Shown here one piece after another: positions 42,496 to 55,034 of a DNA stretch of 64,000 bases (position 1 is its first letter; every line of letters begins with the position of its first letter). The DNA comes from Capra hircus (Eukaryota > Chordata > Mammalia > Artiodactyla > Bovidae): positions 131,765,089 to 131,829,088 of the forward strand of contig NC_030808.1 of the NCBI RefSeq assembly GCF_001704415.2. Reading direction: 5' to 3'. The translations under genes were made by a program, and so were the position numbers. Under the pieces are notes generated by a model. That model was not told the DNA's origin. It worked only from the letters and a program-made list of their open reading frames with translations, and made no database searches.

Positions 42496-45400
42496 TTTTT
42501 AAATACATAACGGTCAAGAACACTTGCTGCACCGTCTCCTTGATCCCCACATTATATATATAGTATATATACGATTTAAGTCTTTCAAGTTAAGATTTGA
42601 TTCCCTACTTTTCAGATGAGGACACACCTGAAAATTTACTGTAGACCCCCAGAGCTAGACAGACAGGAATTCTGACAGAGATCTGCCTAACTCCAAGTTC
42701 TTTTCACTCACCTTACTGCCTCCCAATTAGCACCAAAAGAGGGCTTGCGATGTGTACGAAGGACATAAAACAGTGAATGATCTAGGAGATTAGCAAGGGC
42801 TTGAGAGAACAGACAGTCTTTAATATGGCATTTCAAGGATGTACCCACTTAGATTTGGATAGGATACACATTTGCAGTTAAGCATTCCAACTGAGAGGAT
42901 GAAAAGGTAAGTAAACAGAAAATGGGAGAAAAAACAAGACTCATTTAGTTATGCTGTAGGGGAAGGAGAGTTGTTCACCAGACTTTGAGATCTTAAGTTA
43001 TTTAGCTCAGTCTGGACATGAGTCCCTGTCAAGATCCCCTGCCCGCCACTATGTTGACAAGGCAGTACTGCCTGCCAGTCCTTCACAATCCACTGCAAGG
43101 ACTCTGAACTCTGCTCAGCAGACTTCTGGGGCACTGAAGGGTAATGCTACCTTTTTGAATGCTACCAATGCTTTTGAATGACAGTTCATCTCAGGACTCG
43201 CCCAGGAGTCAACGAGGAGCTCAGACCATCAACCTCTGCATGGACCATGCCACTGGTTGAGAATTTCTGGAGGGCCGTGCCTCACCTGCTAGCCACTACC
43301 CTTGCCTGGACATGCCTGACTCTGACCATGCCTTTTTCTTCTGACTTTGAGGAACTTCCCTCTCTATACCTTCTCATCAGTTGGTTGTGATCTATTAGTT
43401 GGTTGGTTGGTCTATGCAACCTGCCAGAACCGAACTATCCTCTAACCCGCTGCCAGGACTTCTCAGATTAATTCCCACAGCATTCCAGAGTTGAAAATGA
43501 TCAGTCATCTACGTCTGAAGATGAACCACTGCAAGAACAAAGCTATTTCCTAAGTACAGTCTACAAATAGGAATTAGTTTTCCTGTTATACTATTTGCCA
43601 CTTGAATGATTATGGAAGGAAAAGCAAGGAGATAGTTTCTTTTTATGGAAAAGCAAGAGAGTTGGGAGGGAAAAGGGAACTGATGCTCAAGGAAGAAACT
43701 CCTAAGCCCCCTGAGCCCCATAAGGGCTGGGATTAAACTGAAGCAAGGGAGGCACCAGGGCACAAAATTTGAGGCACTAACTCTTAAGGTTGTGCAAACT
43801 CAAGGTAGGTCCTGGTGCTCTGGCGCAGACCACGAGCAGACCACCATTAACTGCAATAATGTTTCCCTGCTCTACTTAGCACAAAATAGTCCTCTTCTCT
43901 TTAACCAAAGGAATGTCTACGTCCTGTATTTCAGCACATCTGACATTTCATTGTAACCCCATCTCAATTATTTTTTCTTCTGCAAGTAACACAGTAGGTA
44001 TTTAAACAGTAGAATTTGCCTTGTCTTAGACTGTTTTACTCCTGCTTCCACGGAGTCTGCTCATGTAACTCTGACACACTTTCCAGCTCTCATTTTCAGG
44101 ATTCTTGCAGCCCCTTTTCAACCTCCTCTGAACATACTTTACTTTTTCAATTTCCTGCCTGACTTATTGTCTGGCCACAGTGCAGAACATCAGGAATGTT
44201 AACCTCAATTCTTTCTTTCGGGTATGAATTAAAACCTTCAAGTCTGTCAACAAACTGTCCTCCTTCCTGTAGTTATAACTGATTCTTTTCTATGTGACAT
44301 TCCCCAGCAACTCCTCTTAAGATGGAGAATCAGGCCTTATTCAAAATAGAACTTTGCAGTTAAAAGTTCCATGCCTAAATAAAACAAATATTACTTTATT
44401 CAATTTTGTAATTTGAAAACCAGAAACAATGCTCTGTAACAGTGAAGATCTTAACGTAATTTTTCAAATGATTTTGACTGCTGTATTTTCACTCATTCAC
44501 TGGTTTAAAGCTAGTCACCAGATTAGGTGAGGCACACAGTACACTCAATGTCAATTTTATGAGATCTCCTTAGAACATCCTACATAAATTACCACCACAC
44601 ACTCTCATCTTGCTCTGTTCTTCTTCATAGAACTTCTCCATTAGGCTTTACATCATGAGACATGTACAGCTTTTGGACAAACCTGTCTCTTCTCTTCACT
44701 CTCATATTGCTAGGTTAGAATGGTCTGGCACCTATGCAATCAAATTATTTGAGGTGAGGTGGCTGGATGGTTGGTTGATGGGTAAGTATCTCCAAAACCT
44801 AAGCAGACACAAAACTATACACATAGATATAACTGCCCAAAAAGTAATTTTCTCATCTTGACACCAAGTGACTAGCATATGCCCTGATGAAACTGTCTTC
44901 TACACCATCCCCCTTACCTATAGTCTAAAACATATCAAAACAAGTAAAAGTGTGTTTGCATTACTTCTTCCAAGACAAGACATTTATTCAGGGATCACTA
45001 ATTTCTTCTACAAATGCTCAAAAAACATCAATTATAACCATTCCAGTATTTAACAGACTCTGTAGTCTCATTCTGGAATATACCTGTCTCCATAATTTCC
45101 CAAAAGCTATCTTCAAATATTCTACAGATTTAATATATTTTGAGTCCAGAGATCTATTTAAAGCAACATCTAAACTACTTTAGATGTCTATTCTTAAGTT
45201 TGTTTTCCTGTTCAAAAGTCACAATAATACATGGGAGAGAGGAAATTGAGTACTTTTTCGTCTACAACTACAAATAAAATTTGCAACATTATTTCAAAAT
45301 ACTGAGACCGGCTTTCCCTGGAGATTTAAAAGCAGCTTAAAAAGTAACTTGAGAGGAAACGTTTAAAAAATCTGCTAGGTAAACTAAGTGTTTGTGTGAA

Positions 45401-48400
45401 TCCTTGGTAGGCATCAGGCCAATTCTGAAGTATCCGAGATAATCTAAGTGCTCAAACCAACATACATATTCTAAAAGACATGGTGGTTTATCTCTGTGAA
45501 CACAGCCAGTGATAACGAAAACTCTTGCTCTTCAAAACCTCACTAAGCCCAATTTATGTCCTCACTAAAGTCGCAGCAAACTATATTTATTAGTACTTCC
45601 AAATCAAAAGAAGCCTCACAGTAAACAAGAAAAATGTATTTCAGTTCTTTGGTCATTGGTTTTAGGTCATTTAACAATAAGAAACTAGGGTGTGGAGTAT
45701 GCATAATGTGCTGGTCTGTTAAGAGTTTAGAAGATGACAGTGAAGTCATATAAACTTGTTAAAAACCAAGTTTTTCAGAAGCAGCTTTCCTACCTTGCCT
45801 CGCAATAGAAAAAAACATTGATTTTCCCAAGCAGCAGTAATATGGCATTTTCAAAAAGTCCATTGGATGCTGTTCAAAACATAAAATGAGGATGTCATTT
45901 GTGCTGTATCAAATTTGCTTTATGTTAGAAGTGACTTCAATTGTGAAACCATTCAAAAACATTTAAAGAATCTAGATAAATAAGACTACAAAGAATCTCT
46001 TCTTCTAGCAAAATACTAAAGTGGAAAAGTTAAAGCATACTGTAATATTTATTCCTAATTTATCAATTTGGACATTGCAACTGAAATGTTTCTGCAAAAT
46101 GGTAAGTTTCCAGATTCCCAACCCAAAACTCCAAGTTACAGGAAAAACAGGAAGTAACTGCATTTTGAGATTTGAACTAGGAGGATAAAGGTTGGGAAAC
46201 ACTGTTCTACGCTGTTAATCTTTAATGTACTGGTAAAAATATGGACGCATCCATACTATATCCAACGCCTTGTGAGAATTCAAATCCAGTGTTACCAGCT
46301 TCTCATTTTTCAGGGGAAACCAAAACTCTATTTATGTAAACCCCTCCCCACCCCATTAAAAAATGTTCATAATTGTTTTTTTAAGCATTGTAGGTTGAAC
46401 TGTATTCCTGTTTGGTTGTATCCTGAAATGGGTTATCTTGCAAGATGGGGGAAGGGTGGTGATGGTGAGTTCTGGACTTATTAACAACAACAAAAGTGGC
46501 TGTCTTGCCAGGGGAAGGCGTGCCTTTTTGCAATTCTCACAAATGTATCTACACAGATGGTAGTGGCCCTGCTTCTTGCCATCTCTAGATCAGATGACAA
46601 AATTAAAGCATTAAAGCTGGAGACAACTTGTGGGTCATTACTCTAGCCACATATCCATGAAGACATCATTCTACCAACCAAAGCTAGGCGTTTTATTTTT
46701 ACAGCAATTACAATGGATTGCACTAAAGCCTTCTGATTTTGTTAAGTGATGTATCTGTGGCACACCATCTTTAAAAGTGCCAGGTGTTACTGTATATAGT
46801 CAAAGGTGTGTAATATGTGTGAATGTATTCAGCTGAACTTAAGGACTTCTGACTAAATACAGATACAGCAATAGCTTTCTGTCACTGAGCTTATATAAAG
46901 TTCTAAAAATCCTTCTTCCAAGAATTTGAAGTTATTTGTAGAAGTGGGTTGTGGGGCAGTTATGTGTGTTATGAATATTTAAATTGAAAGCTAAGCATCT
47001 CCTCATAGATGAAAAAAAATTTCTGTAATATTGCTCTTTCCAGGACCTTCCTCCTAGTCTAAAAACAGGTACAATGAGGCCAACGTGTCACAAGACAAGT
47101 ATACAGGCTAGAAATAAGGAAAAGTGGTTTCTAATAGAAGTCCTGCTACTAGCTAGCTATGTAGATGTTTTTAAAAATGGTTCCAGTTATTAAGAAAATT
47201 CATGCTTTAAAAAAAAAAGTCACTGATGTAAACATTGGTTTTAAGACTTTAAAAAAATTGATAAAATGTTGAACTGCAAAGTTAAATAGTTCCCAGTGAG
47301 GTTTCCATCATATAGTAAGAGCACACAATAGCTATTATTGGCACACATGGATCTCCTAGGAATTCTCTAGTCATTATAAATCTAATTATAGCACAGAAAT
47401 ATGCATTCTGTTTCCAGTGCTCCTCCATTCCTACTTTCTCAAAATGCTTGACATCAGCTCAGCAGGGTCTGCTATAAATAGCTCATGTCTGTGATACAAA
47501 GTAGTAATTGAACCATCATCCTCCTTTCTTTTTTCAAACAACCATCCATTTTTTAAGTAAGGAAGACTGGATGGAGGGGAAACCACATAAGAGGTAGAGA
47601 ATAAAAAGAAAGCATCATCAAATGTTTGTTTAAAATTAAAGTCATTTTACAACTACTTTAAAACTATTTTCCTCAGTTGATATTCAAGTAATTTTACTGC
47701 CAAAAAAGGTAAGCATGTGACTTTTGTTTCCATTAAACTTGCCTACTCATAATTATCTTAATAAATAAAGTGGGGCTGAGAAAGATAATGAAATACAAAC
47801 TAAAAGGCTTTAAAAGCAGATGCAATAAAGATTTTAAAAATTGTAAAATGTTTATATTTGCTAACTCCTGTTGTGCAGAGGCAGAAGTCAGGGCTGCCAC
47901 CCAGTGGCAATGTAAGTCTTTAAATGATTTGAAGATTTAGAGAATTAAAAAACAAAATAAATCTAAAACCACCAAAATCAAGAAATTCATGAATTAGACA
48001 ACTTCAAATTTAGGATCAGTAATTTTGTGTCTTTAATGTCTGTTTATGATATATTAAAGAATGGAAACATTCATTTGCCTAGGCAGCATTGGTGAAATTT
48101 TTTAAAATCTCATGACTTTCTCCTAATTACTTAACTGTTTTATGAAGTATTTTCTATTAAAATATTGAAGGTACTTTCCTTAAATCTCCAGAATTTATAA
48201 TGGTGTGTTTGGGGAGGGGGGGAGGGGGAGATGTGGCCATAAAATGTAACTGGTTTTCTTCCGTGATGTACAGAAACAGATTAAATTCTCTACAGAAGCC
48301 TCAGCCTCTTACCCATATACCCAAACTTCTGCTAGATAAAAATGTAACAGAAGCATCTGCAAAAAAGAAGATTCTAAAAATGTTCTCAAAGCATTAGCAC

Positions 48401-48958
48401 ATCACATCTTTTCCTCAAATATATATCAATTTTAGTGTCCTGGTCAATAAAATTCAAAGTTGAATGAAGAAAATAAAAATACTACAACTACTATGCCTGA
48501 TTATTACTGATTTTGGGGGGGGCGAGGGGTGGTAGGGAGAGAACCAAGTATCTCATTGTCACCTACTTCTTCAAAATTTGGCCATAGCTTTTTTTCACAG
48601 TCACAAGATATAACATACTCAAAAACTAGATGCTTTGGTAAAATAACACTAGGGGAAAAAAATAACACTAGAGCATCCATTTACAGTTAAAAGCTAAACA
48701 TCTTGAGAATGCTTTTTTCTCTTGAATAACCAGATGAGAGAGAAGTGGGGGAAAAAAATTCATAGGCATTTGGAGATTTTTGCTTCCAACAGCTGTAAAT
48801 TTAAATTGTACAAGATATATATTTTCTAACCTATGTCCCATATGGTTTGCTTTAAACTGAAAACAAATGAATTCTGAAAAATGACAGACACAACATATTT
48901 GGTATTTACATAGGTTTGTGACAAATATTAATAGCTGAAAATAATGTCTAATTTTCCA
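42496..48958. other. Intergenic DNA downstream of NCK1, no young SINE or gene
   Basis: About 6.5 kb, AT-rich, without any ruminant SINE, BovB or open frame of interest. G-runs occur at about 48211-48232 and 48514-48530. Part of it (below 49444) may be a long alternative NCK1 3' UTR, since several AATAAA hexamers occur on the minus strand (for example 46691-46696 region). I see no independent gene. Confidence 0.4.
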
Positions 48959-48984
48959 TTTATTATTGCTATTTAGTCACAGAA

Positions 48985-49444
48985 AAGATTAACTCTCCAA
49001 GAAATTTATTTTAGCATATGGTATATGTTGATATAATAGATATAATAATTTTACATGAATAGAAACCATTGCAGAAGTTACTAAGGTGGTACCTTACAAG
49101 AAAATAAAGGAAAGGCAATAAAGAAATTCTTTCATATAAAGACTTTTGATTTGCATCATTTGTTCAAAATATAAAACCTTAATATTAGAAGCAAGAGAAG
49201 AGCAAAGAAAACAATAAAACAGAAGACCAAGGATAAGGAACTGCTCTATGCAGATACTTGCTGTATGTAGTATATATATTTATATGGGCTGAATTATAAT
49301 AAAAATATTTTATGTATTATAGTCAATTCTCATATAGAGTTAGAAACAGCAATTTCCAATCAAGCATGACTGGACTGACATTTTCTCAGTCTTCAATTAC
49401 ATGACGAATTACAACTGTACAGCAGTTCACTTCGGTCAGCAGTA
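48985..49444 (-). other. NCK1: NCK1 3' UTR (proximal, extent inferred)
   Basis: Minus-strand sequence after the NCK1 stop. AATAAA poly(A) signals lie on the minus strand at 49005-49010 and 48959-48964, about 435-485 nt after the stop. The sequence is AT-rich and repeat-free. Longer 3' ends remain possible. Confidence 0.5.
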
Positions 49445-49639
49445 TCATGATAAATGCTTGATAAGATATAATTTTTCTCCTTGTTCACTTGTAAAAATTG
49501 GTGCCTTTTTGTAATGTTCTACAAGTTCTTCCATGGTACTGAATTTACGCTGCCCAATGCAGTAGACAGTCTCTTTTAGTTGTACTTTAAAATGCTTGTT
49601 TTTCCCTTGTGCTTTTAGTGATACTGAGAAATCATTTGG
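49445..49639 (-). CDS. NCK1: NCK1 last coding exon: C-terminal half of the SH2 domain
   Basis: A 195-bp coding part with acceptor CTTCTAG before 49639 and stop TGA at 49445-49447. It opens in phase 0 after Ser313 and encodes residues 314-377. It starts PNDFSVSLKAQGKNKHFKVQ and ends EKLYLIKHLS. From memory, human NCK1 is the same except YLVKHLS at the end. It supplies the strands and second helix that complete the phosphotyrosine-binding SH2 fold (FKVQL and the TMEELVEHYKK helix). NCK1 couples phosphotyrosine sites on receptors and scaffolds to WASP/WAVE, PAK and other proline-rich effectors. Confidence 0.97.
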   Translation of the reverse strand, partial: PNDFSVSLKAQGKNKHFKVQLKETVYCIGQRKFSTMEELVEHYKKAPIFTSEQGEKLYLIKHLS

Positions 49640-49704
49640 CTAGAAGAGAAAAAAACATTTTGAAAGACATCTATTAGCATTTTTATATAAACTATAACAG
49701 CTAA

Positions 49705-49875
49705 AATGTGAGCACTTTAAACACCAGGAACAATGCTAAATTATTTACATGAATTATCTCCTTTATGCCTCAAAACAAACCCATTTTACAGATGAAAAAA
49801 TAAAAGCTGAAGAGAAGCTGAGTTGTCCAAGATCATCTATCTAGTTAAAAGAGCCAGGATTCAATATTGAACCAA
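49705..49875 (+). repeat. MIR SINE fragment
   Basis: 'atgtgagcactttaaacacc', 'cattttacagatgaaaaaat' and 'aagagccaggattcaatatt' follow the MIR core. Confidence 0.75.
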
Positions 49876-50812
49876 AGACACCAAAATCTCCCTAACGCCA
49901 TGGCAAATCCTTTAGTTTAGCATTTGATTTGTAAGATCTTCTCTTCATTCAAATTACTGGAGAAACACAGCAGAAAATCCGACATCCACCCCTTTTCAAT
50001 TAGTAGCAAACAGTAGCTGTCTTACAGAATAGCTAATATATACTCTGAATTCTCAAAGATGAAGGACACAAAAATGAGAACTAATGTAAACTCTAAGAGG
50101 TCATAAAATCAAAATGCCTGTAAGGGGGAAGAAATAAATATAAACAAGGGCCAGGGTGGTTATATAGGAGGAACAACAGTGCATGGCCACTTAGCTGCAA
50201 CTGTTGCCCTGTAGGAATACAGCTCAACACTGACAGGTCTTCCAATTTTAAAAGGGAAGTCCAATGTCTAAATTTTTATTTGAAACCGTCCAATACTTAA
50301 ATACTGATAATAAATTCAAATGATTAAAAACACTGTGCAAGTCAAATAAAATATGCTTATTTGAGATCTCTACTTTAAAATTTCTACTACTAAAAATAAT
50401 GGTGTATTTTGGCTAGTATCTATGCTCAATTACCTACAAGAAAATACAAGGTATTCTGCAATCAAGCTACTTTCTTATGTTTTTTCTTTTTTTAACGCTA
50501 ACACTTTTTTGAATAGTCTATATCACCCTCTTATGCAGTTACTGTCAAAGTTTCAAACAGTGGGTTTCTTGAAAACATCTTATGGTTATTTACCATCCAC
50601 TCCAGGGTCACTCCCTTCCTAGCCATTCTGCCCATTGCTTGTCCTGGAAACCAGGGCCAGGTCAGGCATCTAACAGAAAACAAATCCCATTGCTCTTCCC
50701 TATCATCAACCACCTGCTCTTCCTGCGGGGTTACATACAGACCCTCATTTCCTGAACTACACAGCAGGCGGCTCAATTAATTTCAATCTTGCTCTCTCTT
50801 CCCCCACCCCTT

Positions 50813-50866
50813 ACACACACGTGCGCACATGCACATACACACACACAATATATATATACACACAAA
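50813..50866. repeat. CA/TA microsatellite
   Basis: Compound dinucleotide run (CA)n, interrupted by GTGCGC, then (CA)n(TA)n(CA)n. Confidence 0.85.
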
Positions 50867-51559
50867 GCTAATACTAATCATGGAAAAGTAGTGATATCCT
50901 TTATCAAGGAAAAATAAAGGTCATTTTTAAGGGAAATGAGTATTGTCAAATTCTAAAATCCTATACAGTATGCAAGAGCCCACATAACTATTTTCTTATT
51001 CAATTTTTATGGTTTTACAATTTTATTGTTTCACTACTATGGGAAGATTTTATCATTATTGTAAATGCCCTCCAAATACGGTGCATGTTCAAATGGGTTT
51101 TTGAGGTACCTAAAAGTGTATTCCAACTTCCAAACAAGTATTTATACAGAAACAAATATAGATTTTTTTTTCTAAATTCAGGGATTTCCTTTATTATAAG
51201 GATGATAGTGTACCGATTATGCAATTTAAGAAATGTTTTTCCAGTTTAATCTACTGCGTTGTTCTCAGTGAAAAAGTCAGGGTTTAATTTTCTCCATTTT
51301 TCAGTTTAATGCAACAGAAATATTTCAGGAAGGCAAAACCAACAGAACTAGACAAGGCCAAATAATCCTGTTTAAGGCTATATTTTACTAAAAATAAATA
51401 TACCTGCAAAGAACATTGACTTTACTCAGAAACTTCACATGTTAACAAATATACTACCTGGTTAATTTTCCGGAAGCCACTAAACCTCTCTGGTCTTCCA
51501 TTTATTTTTTTTTTAATATTCAGGGCTCTATTTCCATTTACCTTTGAAAACCAACTTAC

Positions 51560-52272
51560 CGAAGATTCACTATCACGAATGAGGAAATCACCTTCATGCC
51601 CTCTTTCATTTAATGCCATTTCTGCTTGGTGCCTGGTGACTTTCCCATAATACCACGGATTGCCAGCAAACTTTCCAGTAAGTGAAGGCCTAATGTAATC
51701 ACACTGTGGAGGCGATGGTTCCAAACCTGATGTTAACGGATTATTCTGCATAATGGTAACATAGTTTTTTGGTACCAGACCAACCATTCCATTGATCTTC
51801 CTGCATTTCCACCACTCAGGGTCATTTTCAGGTTTTTCGATAACATCCATTATATCTCCTTTCTCAAAGTTAAGTTCTTCATCATTGGACGAGCTGAATG
51901 GGTAAAGAGCCTGAACCACATGTAACACTTGCCCAGTATTTAGGTTATTGACGACTGCTGCTAACTTCTCTGACAAAGAACCCACATGGTCACCCAAAGG
52001 ACTGTCGCCTTCCTCAGTCACATAGTTTGAAGGGAACCATCCAACTTGTCCATTGTAGCTACCCCGCCACCACCCATCACTGCATTTCTCCATAACGATC
52101 ACCTTCGTCCCTTTTATCAATGATAATTCATCCTCTCTCTCTGCCATATAGTTAAATTTTACATAAGCAGGCATGTTGAGGTCATAGAGACGTTCCCCTG
52201 GGTCAACAAAGCTATCATCAGCAGGAGATGCAGAATCTGGCACACTAGGTTTTCTTTTCACTTTTCCAATGC
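51560..52272 (-). CDS. NCK1: NCK1 large coding exon: SH3-2, SH3-3 and start of SH2
   Basis: A 713-bp exon with acceptor TTTAAACAG before 52272 and donor GTAAGT after 51560. The first two bases complete Gly76, and 237 codons encode residues 77-313. In order: linker IGKVKRKPSVPDSASPADDS; SH3-2 about 106-165 (AYVKFNYMAEREDELSL, DGWWRGSYNGQVGWFPSNYV); SH3-3 about 190-252 (VQALYPFSSSNDEELNFEKG, EWWKCR, GLVPKNYV); SH2 start at about 282 (NPWYYGKVTRHQAEMALNER, GDFLIRDSESS). Arg308 of FLIRDSE is the phosphotyrosine-binding Arg. From memory, it differs from human only by two Val-to-Ile changes (GDIMDV, NYVTIM). Near identity shows strong purifying selection. Confidence 0.98.
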
Positions 52273-52779
52273 CTGTTTAAATAAAAAAGGGTAATGAGAA
52301 TACAAAACAATGAAAAACAAGAAACACCAATTCATTCATTACAAAAGGATGCCCAACTCAGTAAGTTTTTTACCCTCCCTCTTCCTCTCCATGTCACTCT
52401 TCTTTCTTTACATTCTCATGACCTTTTTATTTTATATAACTGGAGGTTTGTTACTTTTGACCCCCCTCATAAATTCTCTTTTCTCATGTTAAAGACCCTG
52501 AAGTAACTGTAACATTCTAAAGTTGCCCTAAAATTAATAAACTATCTCTTAAATGTAAATATTCAATTATTTCCCACCTATCTACAATCTAAATACATAA
52601 AGGCTCCAGCAAACCCAAGTTCTTTTTATTAACTAAGAGTCTATAACCAGCTGTATAGAAATTAAATAGTAACTTAGATTACAATTTGATATGCAATATA
52701 AAATTCTAGTTATGTCTGGGTAATCCTCCCATTTGCTTTCTTAGTTTCCAAGACTCAGGTTGCTCTATTTACTTCATGC
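52273..52779. other. NCK1 intron next to the large exon, no feature seen
   Basis: AT-rich intronic sequence. No repeat or exon recognised. Confidence 0.4.
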
Positions 52780-52965
52780 TTATTTTACAATAATATACTA
52801 TTTACTTGCTTATCTGTCTTCATCCAATTCACATATAAATAAGCTCCAAAACAGCAGAGATTTTTGCTGACTCTGTTCACGGATATAATCCCAAGGATCT
52901 CACAGTGTCTTAGTACACAGGAGATGCTTAATATATATTTGTTAAAAGAATGAAAAAAATAACCA
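52780..52965 (+). repeat. L2 LINE 3' end
   Basis: 'ttagtacacaggagatgctt' followed by 'aatatatatttgttaaaaga' is the L2 3' terminus. Upstream 'ttacttgcttatctgtcttc' fits. Confidence 0.65.
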
Positions 52966-53039
52966 AATGGTACTATCATCGTAAATGTATGCTACAGCAA
53001 CTTTAGCATATGAGTTTGTGTTCTCCTTTTACTGAAAAA

Positions 53040-53755
53040 AGAAAAATTCTCAAATACTTTCTATCTCAAAATTCTTTCTCATTACCCTTACTCTTTTTCT
53101 TCTGCCAAGTTCCCAACCTCTAATCCTTTTGGACTCTGAATACCATCTTTCCTGCCTCTTTTTGGGACTCTTGGCCATCCAGATGTGTTTTCCTCCCACT
53201 CACTCCCAAAGACTAGAAAAACACTTAGATCACTTCTATTCCAAAATAGAGTTACACAACTCTGCTATTGTTTTTTAACTACATCATTCTTAAAAGGTTG
53301 TCCTTCCTTTTTCCTTCAACTCTTTTGCCACCCACTCACTCCTAACTCGTTATAATCTGGTCCTTCATCTCCATCAAAACTACTCAATTACAACTGTCAT
53401 CTTTTCACTGCAAATCAGACCATTTAAGAGTCCTCAATCTTTTCAAACTCTCTATACAGAACCAATATCACAGATTATTCTCTACAACATTTTCTCCTTC
53501 TTTAATTTCCCCGAGAGTATGTTGTTTTCCCCACTGACCTGTTTAAATATTTTTGTGTTCCTCTGTCTGGGCTCCTGTAAACCTTGTTATAAAAACTGCA
53601 TTTTTATTTGCCTACTTGTCCATCTTAATAAAACAGTAAGTTTCCTGGGGCAGTAAACAGAATTTTACTACCTTGTCTCTCCAGCACTTAGCAGTAACTA
53701 TACTAGTAGCAGGAACAAAGGGAATGTCTGCTGAAAGAGTAAGTGAATGATTCTT
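53040..53755 (+). repeat. L2 LINE 3' region, longer copy
   Basis: 'taatctggtccttcatctcc', 'gcaaatcagaccatttaaga', 'cagtaagtttcctggggcag' and 'gtctctccagcacttagcag' follow the L2 order across about 700 bp. Old and diverged. Confidence 0.6.
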
Positions 53756-54252
53756 AGTTCAAAGTATTTCCCAAAATGCCATGCTTGGACTTAGCCTCTA
53801 CTTCAAGGAAATCACTTTCATTTTCTGTAACTTCCAAAGAGAAGATTCCAAGGTCTCTTTGCAGCTCCAAGCTGGAATTTACACATTATAATTCCAACTG
53901 CCACTAGTCATCTACAGAAGGCACCATGAGCACCTCAAATACAACTGCCATGTCCAAATGAAAATAATCTCTCTAATATCCATAAATCAACTAACTCCCT
54001 CCCCTCCTAATTTCCTTCCTTCTGGCTAATGATATATCATGATTATGAAAAATTTGTACATCAGGGATTTCTGGCACTGTAGGGAACTCTAGGGTTCCAT
54101 CCTTCCAAAAGAGTAATTAATGAGCTCGTGAATACTGTCAAAATCAACTTTTGTGGAACTCTAGAATCCAGTAAGGAACTTACAATAACTAGGGCAAGGC
54201 TTAATGAAGAAAGAAGCTGCTGCTGTGTAGTAAGAGACCATGGTGGCATTTT
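53756..54252. other. NCK1 intron sequence, no feature seen
   Basis: Unassigned intronic DNA. Confidence 0.35.
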
Positions 54253-54548
54253 AAGTTGTCTGACTGCTGCTGCTGCTAAGTCGCTTCAGTCGTGTCCAAC
54301 TCTGTGCAACTCCATAGACGGCAGCCCACCAGGCTCCCCCGTCCCTGGGATTCTCCAGGCAAGAACACTGGAGTGAGTTGCCATTTCCTTCACCAATGCA
54401 TGAAAGTGAAAGGTGAAAGTGAGGTCGCTCAGTCGTGTTTGACTCTTAGCGACCCCATGGACTGCAGCCTACCAGGCTCCTCTGTCCATGGGATTTTCCA
54501 GGCAAGAGTACTGGAGTGGGTTGCCATTGCCTTCTCTGAAGTTGTCTG
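54253..54548 (-). mobile_element. Bov-A2 SINE dimer (antisense) with perfect 10-bp target duplication
   Basis: 'aagttgtctg' at 54253-54262 recurs at 54539-54548. Between them is a GCT repeat, two antisense BovA monomers and the linker 'aatgcatgaaagtgaaaggt'. Young-looking insertion in an NCK1 intron. Confidence 0.95.
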
Positions 54549-54680
54549 CCTAAGTATCTCTTAATTCCAAATCAGCTGTGACTGTGAGGACAGCAACCTA
54601 AACTAATAATGTCAGAAAGAGTAATACAGATCTTTCTCACAAAGAATTGTACTTATGGGTTTCAAGCTCTCAGCAGCTAC

Positions 54681-54776
54681 CTGAAGGACTGGCACAGTGG
54701 CTTGCCTTGCTTTCACCTGACTTGGAGCATTTTCAGGGTTAGGGTGTTTTCTGCTGAAATTAATTGATGCAGCAGC
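54681..54776 (-). other. Candidate unrecognised exon in NCK1 intron (splice-like borders)
   Basis: On the minus strand a T-rich tract ending TTTTTTACCTCAG precedes 54776. Two donor-like sites follow: GTGAAA after 54717 (60-bp exon) and GTAGCT after 54681 (96-bp exon). The segment stays open in one frame, but spliced to the 52272 acceptor from a phase-1 upstream exon it would meet TAA within six codons. It could be a poison or non-coding exon, or chance. Confidence 0.2.
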
Positions 54777-55034
54777 CTGAGGTAAAAAACATAAAAATCT
54801 TAAATTTAAAAAAAAAATTGAGAAAAAAATTTTAGAAAGTTTCAAAAAGGAAAACTTGCATGTGCCATCATCAACAACTATTTACATAAAATTTACACTG
54901 TATTAGGTATTGCAAGTAACCCAGAGATGATTTAACATATATGGGAGAGTATGTGTGGAGTATATGCAAATACTATGCTGTCTGTACAAGGATTATCGTT
55001 AAATTTTGTTATTTGCAGGGGATACTGGAACCAA

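Larger units (their letters stand above)
49640..51559 (-). other. NCK1: NCK1 last intron
   Basis: GT-AG intron of about 1.9 kb. It contains a MIR copy (49705-49875) and a CA/TA microsatellite at 50813-50866. No young SINE. Confidence 0.8.

Noticed and set aside
51422..51559. C-terminal extension of the open frame past the NCK1 large exon
   Set aside because: The frame simply runs through the GT donor at 51559 into the intron. The true continuation is the exon ending at 49639, which completes the SH2 domain in phase.
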